From positions 1 through 53,790 of the forward strand of contig JAFZFQ010000053.1 in NCBI GenBank assembly GCA_017555825.1: a stretch of 53,790 nt of DNA, read 5' to 3'. How positions within the stretch are numbered: position 1 is the stretch's first letter; every line of letters starts with the position of its first letter. Source of the DNA: Bacteroidaceae bacterium. GTDB lineage: Bacteria > Bacteroidota > Bacteroidia > Bacteroidales > Barnesiellaceae_A. The position numbers and the translations under genes were made by a program. This document shows, in pieces, positions 26,177 to 35,430 of this stretch. Below the pieces are notes generated by a model. That model saw only the letters and a list, made by a program, of their open reading frames with translations, was not told the DNA's origin and ran no database searches.

Positions 26177-26711
26177 TGGCAGGTTTGGGTAGGCGGTCGA
26201 AGAAGGGATTTTTAGAGGTACAACTCAAAGCAATGGCAATGACCTGTGTGCAACCGGGCAACCAATCGAGCGACAAAGACGACCATCCGGCCGAGAACAT
26301 CACACGGGTGTCGACACACAACGTTGCAGCAACCGAGCACGCCGAGCCAACGGCAATACCAAGGTCGACCGAGTTCATAACACAGGGGGCAGAGAAAGGC
26401 TTGTCGACACACTTCTCACAGCCACAATAGGCACAATTGAGCCCCTGGTTGAGTATGGGTGTACCTATAAGCAACACGGCATCGCCCTGCAATATATTCT
26501 CAGAGTCGCGCAAGAGGAATTGCATACCACTCTCCTCGCCTTTTTGACGCATCACGGCCGAGAGTTTCTCAAGATCGGCTCTATCACTTACCAATGCTAT
26601 CTCAATAATATCTACACCACGTGCTTTGGGAGCAGTACGAGCAGCCATCATCATGCGACGACCGGCCTCTACAACAAGTTCGTGGCGTATAACACGTTCG
26701 TTTTGTACCAT
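26160..26711 (-). CDS. DUF2148 ferredoxin-like domain protein
   Basis: 183 residues. The Cys-rich segment LNCAYCGCEKCVDKP, followed by a further Cys in SAPC, suggests metal or iron-sulfur binding. VDLGIAVGSACSVAATLCVDTRVMFSAGW and PGCTQVIAIALSCTSKNPFFDR complete the DUF2148 pattern. The N-terminus (ERVIRHELVVEAGRRMMMAARTAPKARG) is also characteristic. The function is unknown. First in the operon, with its 3' end overlapping aguA by 17 bases, so its expression is coupled to agmatine degradation, though this may only be a local arrangement. Confidence 0.87.
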   Translation of the reverse strand: MVQNERVIRHELVVEAGRRMMMAARTAPKARGVDIIEIALVSDRADLEKLSAVMRQKGEESGMQFLLRDSENILQGDAVLLIGTPILNQGLNCAYCGCEKCVDKPFSAPCVMNSVDLGIAVGSACSVAATLCVDTRVMFSAGWSSLSLDWLPGCTQVIAIALSCTSKNPFFDRLPKPANDDKK

Positions 26712-26732
26712 AGTATATAGTATTTGTGAGGG

Positions 26733-26740
26733 TAAAGATA
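26733..26740 (-). promoter_or_regulatory. Probable -7 element for the DUF2148-aguA-aguB operon
   Basis: TATCTTTA on the minus strand, one mismatch to TAnnTTTG, 21 bases before the start codon. Confidence 0.4.
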
Positions 26741-26803
26741 CAACAATTTATTGAAAGATAAAACAACTCATACAGGCATTTGCTATATCCCTACAATATA
26801 CAA

Positions 26804-26833
26804 GCCACCACAGCCCGAGTGGGCTGTGGTGGC
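26804..26833 (-). terminator. Hairpin terminator after the second beta-propeller gene
   Basis: Perfect 13-base GC-rich stem (GCCACCACAGCCC with GGGCTGTGGTGGC) and 4-base loop, 23 bases past the stop. The following minus-strand tract (TTGTATATTG) is only moderately T-rich. Confidence 0.78.
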
Positions 26834-26855
26834 TATAGGTTTGTATCGGTAACGA

Positions 26856-29800
26856 TTATCGTACGATGAGCACTTTCACAGAACGTACTCCCTCACTATC
26901 TTTTATCTTGAGCACGTAGTTGCCCACGGGGAGTGCTGTTACATCGAGGGTATTGGTAGTAGCCTCAAGAACAAGAGCACCCTGCATGTCATAGAGCGAG
27001 AGTTTCTCTACAGCACCGCTCACATTGATATAAGATGTAGCGGGGTTGGGATATACATTTACACGGTCGATATCAATACGCTCGACACCGGCAAGCACAT
27101 TAAAGACATTAGGATTACCCTTCACCTCATACTCCTTGTCCTCTACGTCATAGATTGTATTGACACAGATGCGGTGAGTTTGGCCATTTTTCCAGCCAAG
27201 TCCATCTTGGGCAAATTGAGGCTCTGTGAGCAACTCGGCATTGGCTTGCTCGCCATCGAGTTCAACATTGTAACCCACAACGGGCAAGAGATCGGTATCG
27301 TCGTTAGAAACTACCAAACCCAACATCCAGCTACCCGACAGGCCACCATCGGCATATACCGAGCTGTATGTAGAGTAATTAAACGAATAGAGGTCCGATA
27401 CACCCTCAATACCACGACTGTTATCTACAGTAATAGGATATGTAGAGGGGTCAACCTCGGCACATACGAGCTTGACGCGCACGTTTTCGCCGGCTCTGAT
27501 TTTGTGAGGATTGGCGAGTTTTACCTCATTCCATTGGTTGAGGATGTAGCCGTTCTCGGCATTCATCTCTTCGAGTACTATCATTTCGTGGTCGTAACCA
27601 TCCACCTCGAGAACAATAGCAAAGACAGCCTCGGCCGAGGGATAGAAACGCAAAGCAGTAATATTGTAACCCTCGTACCAATCGAAGTAGGTATAAGGAT
27701 ACTCATGTGCTACGGTATACTCAATAAGTTCGGTTGCACCGGTTTTAGTGAGACCCTTACCCGAGCTGTTGCCACGAGCATACGACAAGACTGTAGCGTC
27801 GTTGTCGAAAGAGGGCGACCATGTGGCCTTAATGGCATCGGCATTGTCATCTAACGACACTTCCACCTTGTTCACAGGGCGAAGCACCTCGTACTTGGGT
27901 GTGAAGTTGATATTGGCAGTAGCGGGAGCCGATACAGAGCCATCGGCATAGTGTACCAAGATCTTATACTCGTGACGACCTGTTGTGAGGTCTGTATCGT
28001 AATAATTGGTTGCAGCAACCTCGGCCAATTTATTATCGTCGCGCAAAATTTCATATCCTGCAATGATGTCGCCATCAAGATTGGGATTGCCCTCGGCATC
28101 GAGCTTGGTGAGCACAGCCGATATAGCCCAACTTACCAAGAACTCGCCATAACCACTATTTACCGACGACTGGTTGAGAGAGTAGAACTCGGGCTCGGCG
28201 GCTTGACGCAAGAGGTCGGAATAACCCGGAGTAGCCTTTCCATAGCACATACCCACAACATCGCTTGACGATGTAGAGAAGCCTGTGGCATCGACATCGA
28301 TAGCTATCATAACATCGTCAAGAGCAGCAAATTTTACTGCAGTAGCCAGGTCGATGGTATTCATGTTGTTGTATGACAATTTGCTATTGTCTACAGGTTG
28401 CACCGATGCCTCTTGGCCATTGACATACACCTTGATAGTGTAGCCCGCCTCGGGGTTACGAGGCATAAAGGCCACGCGCGAAATAGCATATTGTTCGGCA
28501 TAATTAGCAACAATATCGATAGGCATACGCATAGCCACCGAGAACGATACTACACCACCACCAAATCCGGTTGCTTGCTCGTTGTAGTCGAAGTATGTAA
28601 ATGAGGGCGAATTGGGCTCGGGCTCACCCCAACGCAATTTCATGTTGTTGAGATTGACGGCATGCCACTCGATGTTGCGAGCAGTATTGAGAGGTTCGGC
28701 TTGTACATCGATAACAACGGGCTCAGCATGCTCCGACTCGATAACAGCATCGCCCTCACCTTCGTAGAGAGCTGTAACCGTATAAGTATACTGACCCTCG
28801 GCAGGAACAACATCAATATATGCCATCTCGGCCAACTCTGCAGCAACGATAGCGCCATCACGATAGATATTATAACCCAATACATTGGCTGCATTCATGA
28901 GGGGCTCTTTCCATGTGAGGCGTACGCTGTTGAGACCACGCAATTTCTCGGCGCGAAGAGTTACCGGTGGGCAAATCTCCACCTCACGATCAAGCAATAC
29001 AACGATAGAGACATAGTCGCCTGTCATAATACCATTTTGGCATACATAGCTGAGCATAGATATTACCTTGCCATCGTTGCTCATCTCTACACCGCGATAC
29101 ACCTTTTGTGTATTGGCATCTATTTCCACACCATGCTCTTCTTTGAGCCAGTCTACAAGTTTACGGGGTCGTCCGGCTACGCCATCATACATGTAGGCAT
29201 AGGTATCGGTAGCATTGTTCATAGGATTCATCATCTCCTCTTGTCCCAACACAGTACCTTCATCATTCACATAACACACGAGATATGCCGAGCATATCTC
29301 ATCATTGGTAGTAGCCTCGCAATAGAAGGGTATATTGAACTTCTCTTTAGTAACCAAGTTGTAAACAAAAGGCTTACCCCAAGTCTCGCACACAAGTTTT
29401 GTGCCATCGGGCGAAAAACGACGACCAGCCTCGGCAAATGTAGCACGGGGGCTGAGGTACTCTACAGTAGAGTCGCTCCACAAGGCAATGGTGCGGTTGA
29501 GTGTAGAACCTCCGGTAGTAGTATAGCCCCATCCGGCAGCATGAGTACCATCGTCCGACACAGTATAGCATTGAGCCACATCATTGTCATAGGGGTATGT
29601 GAGAGCAACCTTACCATCTACCCACTTGGTAGGTGCATAGCCACCGCCACGCATTGTATAGCCAACAATAGTGCGTGCATCGCGAGAGATAGACATAGCT
29701 TGTCCGCCCAACGAGTGCCAGCTACCATTCTTATAGTAGCCACCCGATCCCACAACAGTGCCATCGTCGGCTACGTCGTAGGCTGTAGAGCTACCCGAGG

Positions 29801-30017
29801 TCGAGAGGTATGTAAACTCGCCTGTTTCCAGATTCCACAAAACACCTTTTTCGGTCGATGTGATACCATCGCCCGAGATACCGCAAGCCCACTTACCATT
29901 GGGCGACACGGCCAATACTTGAAAATTGACGGGACTGGTGAGAACAATCGCACCCTTCTCGGCAAATGCACTTATAGCCAGCAATACAGCTACAAGCAAA
30001 GTAGATAATTTTTTCAT
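26856..30017 (-). CDS. Secreted HAF/beta-propeller plus fibronectin-III-like protein with T9SS sorting domain (copy 2)
   Basis: 1053 residues. Signal peptide about 1-19 (ending SAFA). Residues 20-345 are repeated SPNGKWACGIS / VADDGTVVGSGG / SDDGTHAAGWG-type units, as in HAF repeats, suggesting a beta-propeller. FnIII-like domains lie near 350-440 and 625-710. Two beta-sandwich modules of about 160 residues (about 450-620 and 745-905) share YxxYxI..hxFxP, WNEVxLxxP and SDL..R/Y patterns. From about 975 a classical type A T9SS domain occurs: VNVYPNPATSYINVSG, LSLYDMQG, LDVTALPVGNYVLKI. It is a close paralog of the gene at 30217 and likely arose by tandem duplication. It should be exported through T9SS and held at or released from the cell surface. 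No enzyme motif is visible. Confidence 0.85.
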   Translation of the reverse strand: MKKLSTLLVAVLLAISAFAEKGAIVLTSPVNFQVLAVSPNGKWACGISGDGITSTEKGVLWNLETGEFTYLSTSGSSTAYDVADDGTVVGSGGYYKNGSWHSLGGQAMSISRDARTIVGYTMRGGGYAPTKWVDGKVALTYPYDNDVAQCYTVSDDGTHAAGWGYTTTGGSTLNRTIALWSDSTVEYLSPRATFAEAGRRFSPDGTKLVCETWGKPFVYNLVTKEKFNIPFYCEATTNDEICSAYLVCYVNDEGTVLGQEEMMNPMNNATDTYAYMYDGVAGRPRKLVDWLKEEHGVEIDANTQKVYRGVEMSNDGKVISMLSYVCQNGIMTGDYVSIVVLLDREVEICPPVTLRAEKLRGLNSVRLTWKEPLMNAANVLGYNIYRDGAIVAAELAEMAYIDVVPAEGQYTYTVTALYEGEGDAVIESEHAEPVVIDVQAEPLNTARNIEWHAVNLNNMKLRWGEPEPNSPSFTYFDYNEQATGFGGGVVSFSVAMRMPIDIVANYAEQYAISRVAFMPRNPEAGYTIKVYVNGQEASVQPVDNSKLSYNNMNTIDLATAVKFAALDDVMIAIDVDATGFSTSSSDVVGMCYGKATPGYSDLLRQAAEPEFYSLNQSSVNSGYGEFLVSWAISAVLTKLDAEGNPNLDGDIIAGYEILRDDNKLAEVAATNYYDTDLTTGRHEYKILVHYADGSVSAPATANINFTPKYEVLRPVNKVEVSLDDNADAIKATWSPSFDNDATVLSYARGNSSGKGLTKTGATELIEYTVAHEYPYTYFDWYEGYNITALRFYPSAEAVFAIVLEVDGYDHEMIVLEEMNAENGYILNQWNEVKLANPHKIRAGENVRVKLVCAEVDPSTYPITVDNSRGIEGVSDLYSFNYSTYSSVYADGGLSGSWMLGLVVSNDDTDLLPVVGYNVELDGEQANAELLTEPQFAQDGLGWKNGQTHRICVNTIYDVEDKEYEVKGNPNVFNVLAGVERIDIDRVNVYPNPATSYINVSGAVEKLSLYDMQGALVLEATTNTLDVTALPVGNYVLKIKDSEGVRSVKVLIVR

Positions 30018-30153
30018 AAATTCGTTGATAGGTTTCTATATGGTTAAGATAATAATTGCTACAGATTGCAAAGAGGTGTAAAGGTATAGAAAAAACAGCA
30101 ATAAAGGGCTATCTATCAGAAAAAAATTGAAACGGCACAACAGTAATGGTAGC

Positions 30154-30193
30154 AAAAAAAGAGAGGCACATCCTCACATTGGATGCGCCTCTC
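30154..30193 (-). terminator. Terminator of the first beta-propeller gene
   Basis: Minus strand GAGAGGCGCATCC, 7-base loop, GGATGTGCCTCTC, then seven T. It separates the two tandem beta-propeller genes. Confidence 0.87.
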
Positions 30194-30216
30194 GGTCGAA
30201 ATATCTTGCTAAACAA

Positions 30217-33200
30217 TTAGCGAACGATAACCACTTTTACAGTGCGAACGTTGCCATTGTTGTAGATGTTGAGCATGTAGTTGCCGGCAACGAGAGCTGT
30301 TACATCGAGAGTATTCTCGGCAGTCTCAGCTACGAGGCGACCATTCATGTCGAACAATGCGATTTTCTCAACAGCACCCTCTACGTTGATGTAAGAAGTA
30401 GCGGGGTTGGGATATACGTTAACGCGATTGATTTCGATGCTTTCAACACCGGCTTTCACATTAAATACAACTTGCTTACCGTCTACAACTACCTCTTGGT
30501 CAAATTTGTAAACAGTATTTACTTTGATGCGGTGAGTAGAGCCATCGTTCCAGTTGTAGCCAGAAGTTTTGAACTCATTCTCAGCAACCATTTCAGCAGC
30601 AAGCTCGCCATCGAGCATCACGTCGTAACCCTTAACGGGGAGAAGCTCTGTGCTACCGTTAGAAACGAGCATACCGAGCATCCAGTTACCCTTAGAGTAA
30701 CCACCGTCTGACAATACAGAGCTGTAGTTGCCATAGTAATCCCAGCAATAGAGGTCAGATACACCCATAGCACCTACTTGGTCGTCGAGAGCAATAGGAT
30801 ATGTTGAGGGGTCTACATCGGTACACAAGAGTTTCACACGGATATAGTCACCGTTCTTGATAGTATAGGGTTTTTCAAGACGAATGTTGTTCCAAGTATT
30901 GAGAACATAACCATCCTCATCACCTACTTGACCCAAAACAATCATCTCATGATCAACACCGTTTACTTCGAGTGCGATAGCAAAAGTAGCCTCGCCGTTG
31001 GGGAAGAAACGGAGAGCGTCTACAGTGTAGCCTTCATACCAATCCAAGATAGAGAAGGGATAAGCGTGAGCTACAGTGTACTCGATAAGCTCGGTTGCAC
31101 CGCTCATAGTCATACCACGACCTGTGTTTTGACCCATAGCGTAAGAAACTACAGACTCGTCGTTCTTCAAAGGAGCTTGCCAGAAGGCAGCCATTTCAGA
31201 AGTACCGGCTTGAACCTCAACCTCCTCAACAGCCTTCAAAGCCTTGGGATTGCACTCATATTTTACATTTACAGTTGCGGGCTCTGACTCACCAACGCTG
31301 TATTTAGCTACGATACCGTAAGTAATGTCGCCATTGGCCAAACCTTCGTCATAGAAGTTTTGCTCTGTAGTAGTACCTACAAGCTCGTCGTTGCGATAGA
31401 TATCATAACCCAAAACTACGTCGCTTGCAACAGCCGAACCAGTCTCAGACAAGATAGCCGAGATAATCCAAGTGATGGGCATGTCGTAGCCGGCAGCCTT
31501 ACTTGTCTCGTAGATTGAGTAGAACTCAGACTCAGAAGCTTGACGCAAGAGGTCAGAGTAACCGGGAGTAACATCGCCATAGATAGCACCGATAACCTCG
31601 TTAGAAGCCATAGTGAAGTTTGAAGCGTCAACATCAACAACAACGAGTACATCGCTCAAAGCGTCGAATGAAACGGGAGTATCGAGGTCAACCAAGTTTA
31701 CTTCGCCCATAGACAAAGTCGAAGTCTCAACAGTCTTGGCACCCTTCTCAACGCCGTCGACAATAACACGTACAGTGTAGATAGCCTCTTTGTTGATGGG
31801 GAAGAAACCAACGCGAACGATAGAGTGAGTTTGGCTATAGATCTCAATCATATCGGTAGGCAACTTGATAGCAGTCAAGAACGAGATAACACCACCACCA
31901 AAACCAGTGAAAGTAGAGTTGAGGTCGTAGTATTTCATAGAGGGAAGGTTAGAAGCGGGAGCATTCCAACGCAATCTCATGTCGTTGTAGTTGGTTGATT
32001 TGCACTCAACATTTTGAACCTGGTTGAGGGGATCTTTAGCTACTACGATAGTAACAGAAGAGCACTTCTCAGACTCAACAATCTCGTCGTTTTCGTCGGC
32101 ATAGATAGCAGAGATAGCATAAGTGTACTCAGCCTCGGCGAGTTGAGCATCCATGTAAGCGAGCAAGTCGGCCGAAACCTCGTTGATCATCTCATCGTTG
32201 CGATAGATGCGGTAGCCCAATACGTTCTCGGCATTCATCAAGGGAGCAGCCCAAGTAAGACGCACGTTGTTAACGGCGAGAAGTTTCTCGGCTTTGAGAG
32301 AAACGGGAGCACAGTAAGTAACCTCTTGGTCGAGCTTGATAGCCATAGAAGCCCAAGCACCAGTAGCCATACCGTTTTGCAAAGGATAACCACAGAGGAT
32401 GAAAGTCTTGGCATCGTCGCTCATACCCATAGCATATTGAGTCATGAAGCTGTTTTTGTCGATTTCTACGTTATAAACCGATTTCAACCACTCGTCAAAT
32501 TTGTAAGCCTTCTTTGAGGTGGGCTCATATACATAACCATAGAAACCAGAAGCACCTGTAGCCTCGTTTTGGAAGTTCTCACCACCGAGTACGAGACCGT
32601 CGTTGCTGATGTAGGCAACGTTTTGACCCCAGCAAGCAGGGCTTACCCAAGGCAACTCAACTTTCTCTTTTGTCTCGAAGTCGTAAGTAAACTTGTGACC
32701 GAAAGACTCACAAACGATTTTTTGGCCGTTGGGCGAGAATGCACGACCAGCCTCGGCAAATGTAGGAGCGGGGCTGAGGTACTCAACTGCATCGCCTTCC
32801 CACACAGCGATAGAACGGTTCATGTCGCCATCTTCGTCGGCTTGGTAACCCCAACCTGTAGCTTTAGAACCATCGCGAGTGATAGCATAGCACACACCGG
32901 CTTTGGTGTAGCTGAAGAGACGCTCGAGCTTACCATCTACCCAACGAGCGGGAGCAAGGTTGCTATCAGAAGGACCGGCTTGAACATAACCTACCACAAC
33001 ACGACCATCGGCCGAGATAGCTGTAGCTTCAGAACCGTACATGATAACGCCTTGGTTTTCGAAACCGGCATTGTCGAGGCGGTTCCATTGACCATTTTTA
33101 TATACACCGGCTACGTATACACCGAGACCGGCATCGTGAAGAGTATAGTCGGTATAACCACCACATACTACACCTTCGTCAGTAACGCCATAGGCCGAAG

Positions 33201-33426
33201 ACTCATCGATAGTAGAAAGGTAAGTAACCTCACCATTCTCAAGATTCCACAACACACCTTGCATGATTGATGTTCCGTCACCGTAGTTACCACAGGCCCA
33301 TTTGCCATTGGGTGACATTGCCATTACTTGGAACAATTCGGGGCTTGTAATGAACATTGCACCTTTCTCGGCAATCGCACTTACAGCCACAAGTAATGCA
33401 GCACAAAGAATAGATAATTTTTTCAT
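30217..33426 (-). CDS. Secreted HAF/beta-propeller plus fibronectin-III-like protein with T9SS sorting domain (copy 1)
   Basis: 1069 residues with the same order as its neighbour at 26856. Signal peptide about 1-19. A propeller-like region at about 20-360 has SPNGKWACGNYGDG, TDEGVVCGGYTDY, SADGRVVVGYVQ and SPNGQKIVCESFGHKF. FnIII-like units lie near 372-465 and 655-730. Two beta-sandwich modules occupy about 475-650 and 760-925. The C-terminal T9SS sorting domain from about 990 reads VNVYPNPATSYINVEG, IALFDMNG, LDVTALVAGNYMLNI. The start lies 25 bases after the Omp28-like stop, so it is probably co-transcribed with that gene. The start ATG is the only one that gives a signal peptide. No enzymatic residues are recognised; binding or adhesion is a guess. 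Confidence 0.85.
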   Translation of the reverse strand: MKKLSILCAALLVAVSAIAEKGAMFITSPELFQVMAMSPNGKWACGNYGDGTSIMQGVLWNLENGEVTYLSTIDESSAYGVTDEGVVCGGYTDYTLHDAGLGVYVAGVYKNGQWNRLDNAGFENQGVIMYGSEATAISADGRVVVGYVQAGPSDSNLAPARWVDGKLERLFSYTKAGVCYAITRDGSKATGWGYQADEDGDMNRSIAVWEGDAVEYLSPAPTFAEAGRAFSPNGQKIVCESFGHKFTYDFETKEKVELPWVSPACWGQNVAYISNDGLVLGGENFQNEATGASGFYGYVYEPTSKKAYKFDEWLKSVYNVEIDKNSFMTQYAMGMSDDAKTFILCGYPLQNGMATGAWASMAIKLDQEVTYCAPVSLKAEKLLAVNNVRLTWAAPLMNAENVLGYRIYRNDEMINEVSADLLAYMDAQLAEAEYTYAISAIYADENDEIVESEKCSSVTIVVAKDPLNQVQNVECKSTNYNDMRLRWNAPASNLPSMKYYDLNSTFTGFGGGVISFLTAIKLPTDMIEIYSQTHSIVRVGFFPINKEAIYTVRVIVDGVEKGAKTVETSTLSMGEVNLVDLDTPVSFDALSDVLVVVDVDASNFTMASNEVIGAIYGDVTPGYSDLLRQASESEFYSIYETSKAAGYDMPITWIISAILSETGSAVASDVVLGYDIYRNDELVGTTTEQNFYDEGLANGDITYGIVAKYSVGESEPATVNVKYECNPKALKAVEEVEVQAGTSEMAAFWQAPLKNDESVVSYAMGQNTGRGMTMSGATELIEYTVAHAYPFSILDWYEGYTVDALRFFPNGEATFAIALEVNGVDHEMIVLGQVGDEDGYVLNTWNNIRLEKPYTIKNGDYIRVKLLCTDVDPSTYPIALDDQVGAMGVSDLYCWDYYGNYSSVLSDGGYSKGNWMLGMLVSNGSTELLPVKGYDVMLDGELAAEMVAENEFKTSGYNWNDGSTHRIKVNTVYKFDQEVVVDGKQVVFNVKAGVESIEINRVNVYPNPATSYINVEGAVEKIALFDMNGRLVAETAENTLDVTALVAGNYMLNIYNNGNVRTVKVVIVR

Positions 33427-33451
33427 CTGTTAAACGATTAGAGTTAGATAA

Positions 33452-35344
33452 TTATTTGATTAAGACTTTTTCATTTTTAACACCTGCAGCAGTCTCTACC
33501 GATACGATAGCTACGCCTGCATATTGACCTACATGGGCTACAACCTCACCGGCGCCTTGGGCAGTGGCAATGAGGCGACCATCTACGCCATAGATGCGCA
33601 CTGTAGCATTACCCTCGATATTGCGCACCAACACGGCATCATCTACAACATTGATATGGTGGCGTGCGCCGTCTTGTACCTCCTCAAGTGCCGAGCTCCA
33701 GTCGATATCATCGGTATCGACACGGTAAGCAGCCATCACACTCTTGTCGCGAGTGTAAATGAGCACTACAACGAGCGAGAAGTTCTTGGGGTCGAATTCA
33801 TAATCATCATCGAAGATAGGAGTACCGGGCATCTCTACAGTACCCGACACCTCATAGTCGGTATATGCAGTAAGCGTCTCGTTGGGCAACGATTGGGGTG
33901 CACCGTCGAACGATGTAGCATTACCACGACCTACATTGTGGAAGAAAGCCAACGATGAAGGTACTGAGCTGGGCAAGAAGTAGAACTCACGGTTTTGGGG
34001 GTATTGGCAGCTATTTGATTGCGCATACTTAGTATCATTGGGCTCGTGTACAACTTTCTCGGCAAGAACATAGCCTACACGATAGCGGTCGGCAGAGTTG
34101 TCATAATCTTGCGAGAAGCGCACTGTGGTATTTACCAAGAAGTTGTGCTCTTTGGTATATTTTACAGTAGGAACAATCTCGGCTGTAACGGGCTTACGCA
34201 TAGCTTTGTATATCAAGCCATCGTCTTTGGCAGTTTGCGAGATCATACCCAATGTGCGGTTGTAAATCATACCGGGGAGGTTGTGAATCCAGTATTGGAG
34301 ACCGGGGTGATAGTAGGCATCGGCCATGGGCTCAGAAGCACCCATCGCACAGTGACCTTCGACAGTAATGATGCGGTTGCGGAAACGTTGCTCAAACTTG
34401 CGCAATGTGATAGTACCCTCAGGGCAGTTGTTGCACCATGTACCAGTAAACTTCTCAACAAGAATATTGCGGGGGAAAGCCGAGCAGTAGATAGTATCGC
34501 TCGCGCTCCACACGGTTTGGCCATCTACTTGTTGTTTCACACCCACAGTGTAGTCTACAGTACCCTCCTCGGGAGCCATTACCGAGAATGAGAAAGACAT
34601 TTCTTGACCGGGTTCTACCAAAACACCAGGTAGATCTTCTTGCTCATAGGGATCCCACTTGGCATCACCTGCAACAATTGTAGGCAAGAAATGGTGTGCC
34701 GATGACACATTGCGCACCGAGCCACATATCTCTACCTCTTGGCCACCCTTGGCCGACACATCGGTGTTGTTGACCAATACATATTCGTTAAAGAAGACAC
34801 CCACCTTGATATTGTCGATACCGAGCAAGTACTTGTTTTGGTCTTGATGCACAAAGGCAATGTATATATTTTTACCCTCGTAGTCGGCCAACGAAAGGAC
34901 GTGGCGACGCACGTAGTATTCTTCATTTTCTACTGAATAAACTTCAACGAAATCAGAGGTTTTAGTACCCGATTCAGAGATCATCACCTTGTAGTTTTCG
35001 CGGAAGTCGTAGTGTACCGAAAAGGCATCCCATGCCAGGACTGCCATATTAGATTTGATATTGATTTGGGGCAAGATCATCCAGTCTTCAACGGGATAAT
35101 CGTAGGTACAGTGAGCCGAGCTCATAGCGGCAGAAGTGCCCTTGTCGTACTGAGCAGTAGCCCAAGATCCATTAGAGAGGTTGATGTTTGACATACCACT
35201 CTTGTTGGGGTTTTCGTCACGATCGAGCAAGGTATACTGCGACGAGATACCCTTCTCGAAGTTTTCTTGAAAATAGATGTCGTCGGCCATAACCGGGAGG
35301 CTTACGGCCATTGAGAGAAAGAGAATAGTGAATAAATTTTTCAT
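33452..35344 (-). CDS. Secreted Omp28/thioredoxin-like protein with choice-of-anchor domain and T9SS-like C-terminus
   Basis: 630 residues from ATG 35344 (MKNLFTILFLSMAVSLPVMADD signal). The open frame extends 18 codons further, but that part lacks signal character. Residues about 20-175 look like a cleaved-adhesin/choice-of-anchor J sandwich (YFQENFEKGISSQY, WMILPQINIKS, YIAFVHQD, LLGIDNIKVG). An Ig/CARDB-like stretch follows to about 290. Then comes an Omp28-type domain with NILVEKFTGTWCNNCPEG, whose C304-x-x-C307 is thioredoxin-like. The C-terminus (about 570-630) is a sorting domain lacking the VYPNP motif (VRIYGVDGRLIA, GQYAGVAIVSV). It follows the YD-repeat gene by 86 bases and precedes the beta-propeller gene by 25. 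Redox or folding help for neighbouring secreted proteins is an inference. Confidence 0.85.
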   Translation of the reverse strand: MKNLFTILFLSMAVSLPVMADDIYFQENFEKGISSQYTLLDRDENPNKSGMSNINLSNGSWATAQYDKGTSAAMSSAHCTYDYPVEDWMILPQINIKSNMAVLAWDAFSVHYDFRENYKVMISESGTKTSDFVEVYSVENEEYYVRRHVLSLADYEGKNIYIAFVHQDQNKYLLGIDNIKVGVFFNEYVLVNNTDVSAKGGQEVEICGSVRNVSSAHHFLPTIVAGDAKWDPYEQEDLPGVLVEPGQEMSFSFSVMAPEEGTVDYTVGVKQQVDGQTVWSASDTIYCSAFPRNILVEKFTGTWCNNCPEGTITLRKFEQRFRNRIITVEGHCAMGASEPMADAYYHPGLQYWIHNLPGMIYNRTLGMISQTAKDDGLIYKAMRKPVTAEIVPTVKYTKEHNFLVNTTVRFSQDYDNSADRYRVGYVLAEKVVHEPNDTKYAQSNSCQYPQNREFYFLPSSVPSSLAFFHNVGRGNATSFDGAPQSLPNETLTAYTDYEVSGTVEMPGTPIFDDDYEFDPKNFSLVVVLIYTRDKSVMAAYRVDTDDIDWSSALEEVQDGARHHINVVDDAVLVRNIEGNATVRIYGVDGRLIATAQGAGEVVAHVGQYAGVAIVSVETAAGVKNEKVLIK

Positions 35345-35364
35345 ATAGTCTTTAAAATAGGTAC

Positions 35365-35390
35365 GAGTGTGCGCTACAAAGCGCACACTC
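35365..35390 (-). other. Hairpin between the YD-repeat and Omp28-like genes (minus arm)
   Basis: Perfect 10-base stem GAGTGTGCGC/GCGCACACTC with a 6-base loop, located 20 bases before the Omp28-like ATG. It has no T-run on either side, so it may act as an mRNA processing or stabilising structure rather than a full terminator. Confidence 0.7.
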
Positions 35391-35430
35391 ATACACATAT
35401 AAATGTTAGTTATTGTCTATCACAGATGTA

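Noticed and set aside
28662-30008. 448-codon open frame on plus, opposite the propeller gene
   Set aside because: It is antisense to a gene with clear signal peptide and domains; the translated sequence has no signal or domain and shows the composition of a mirrored frame.
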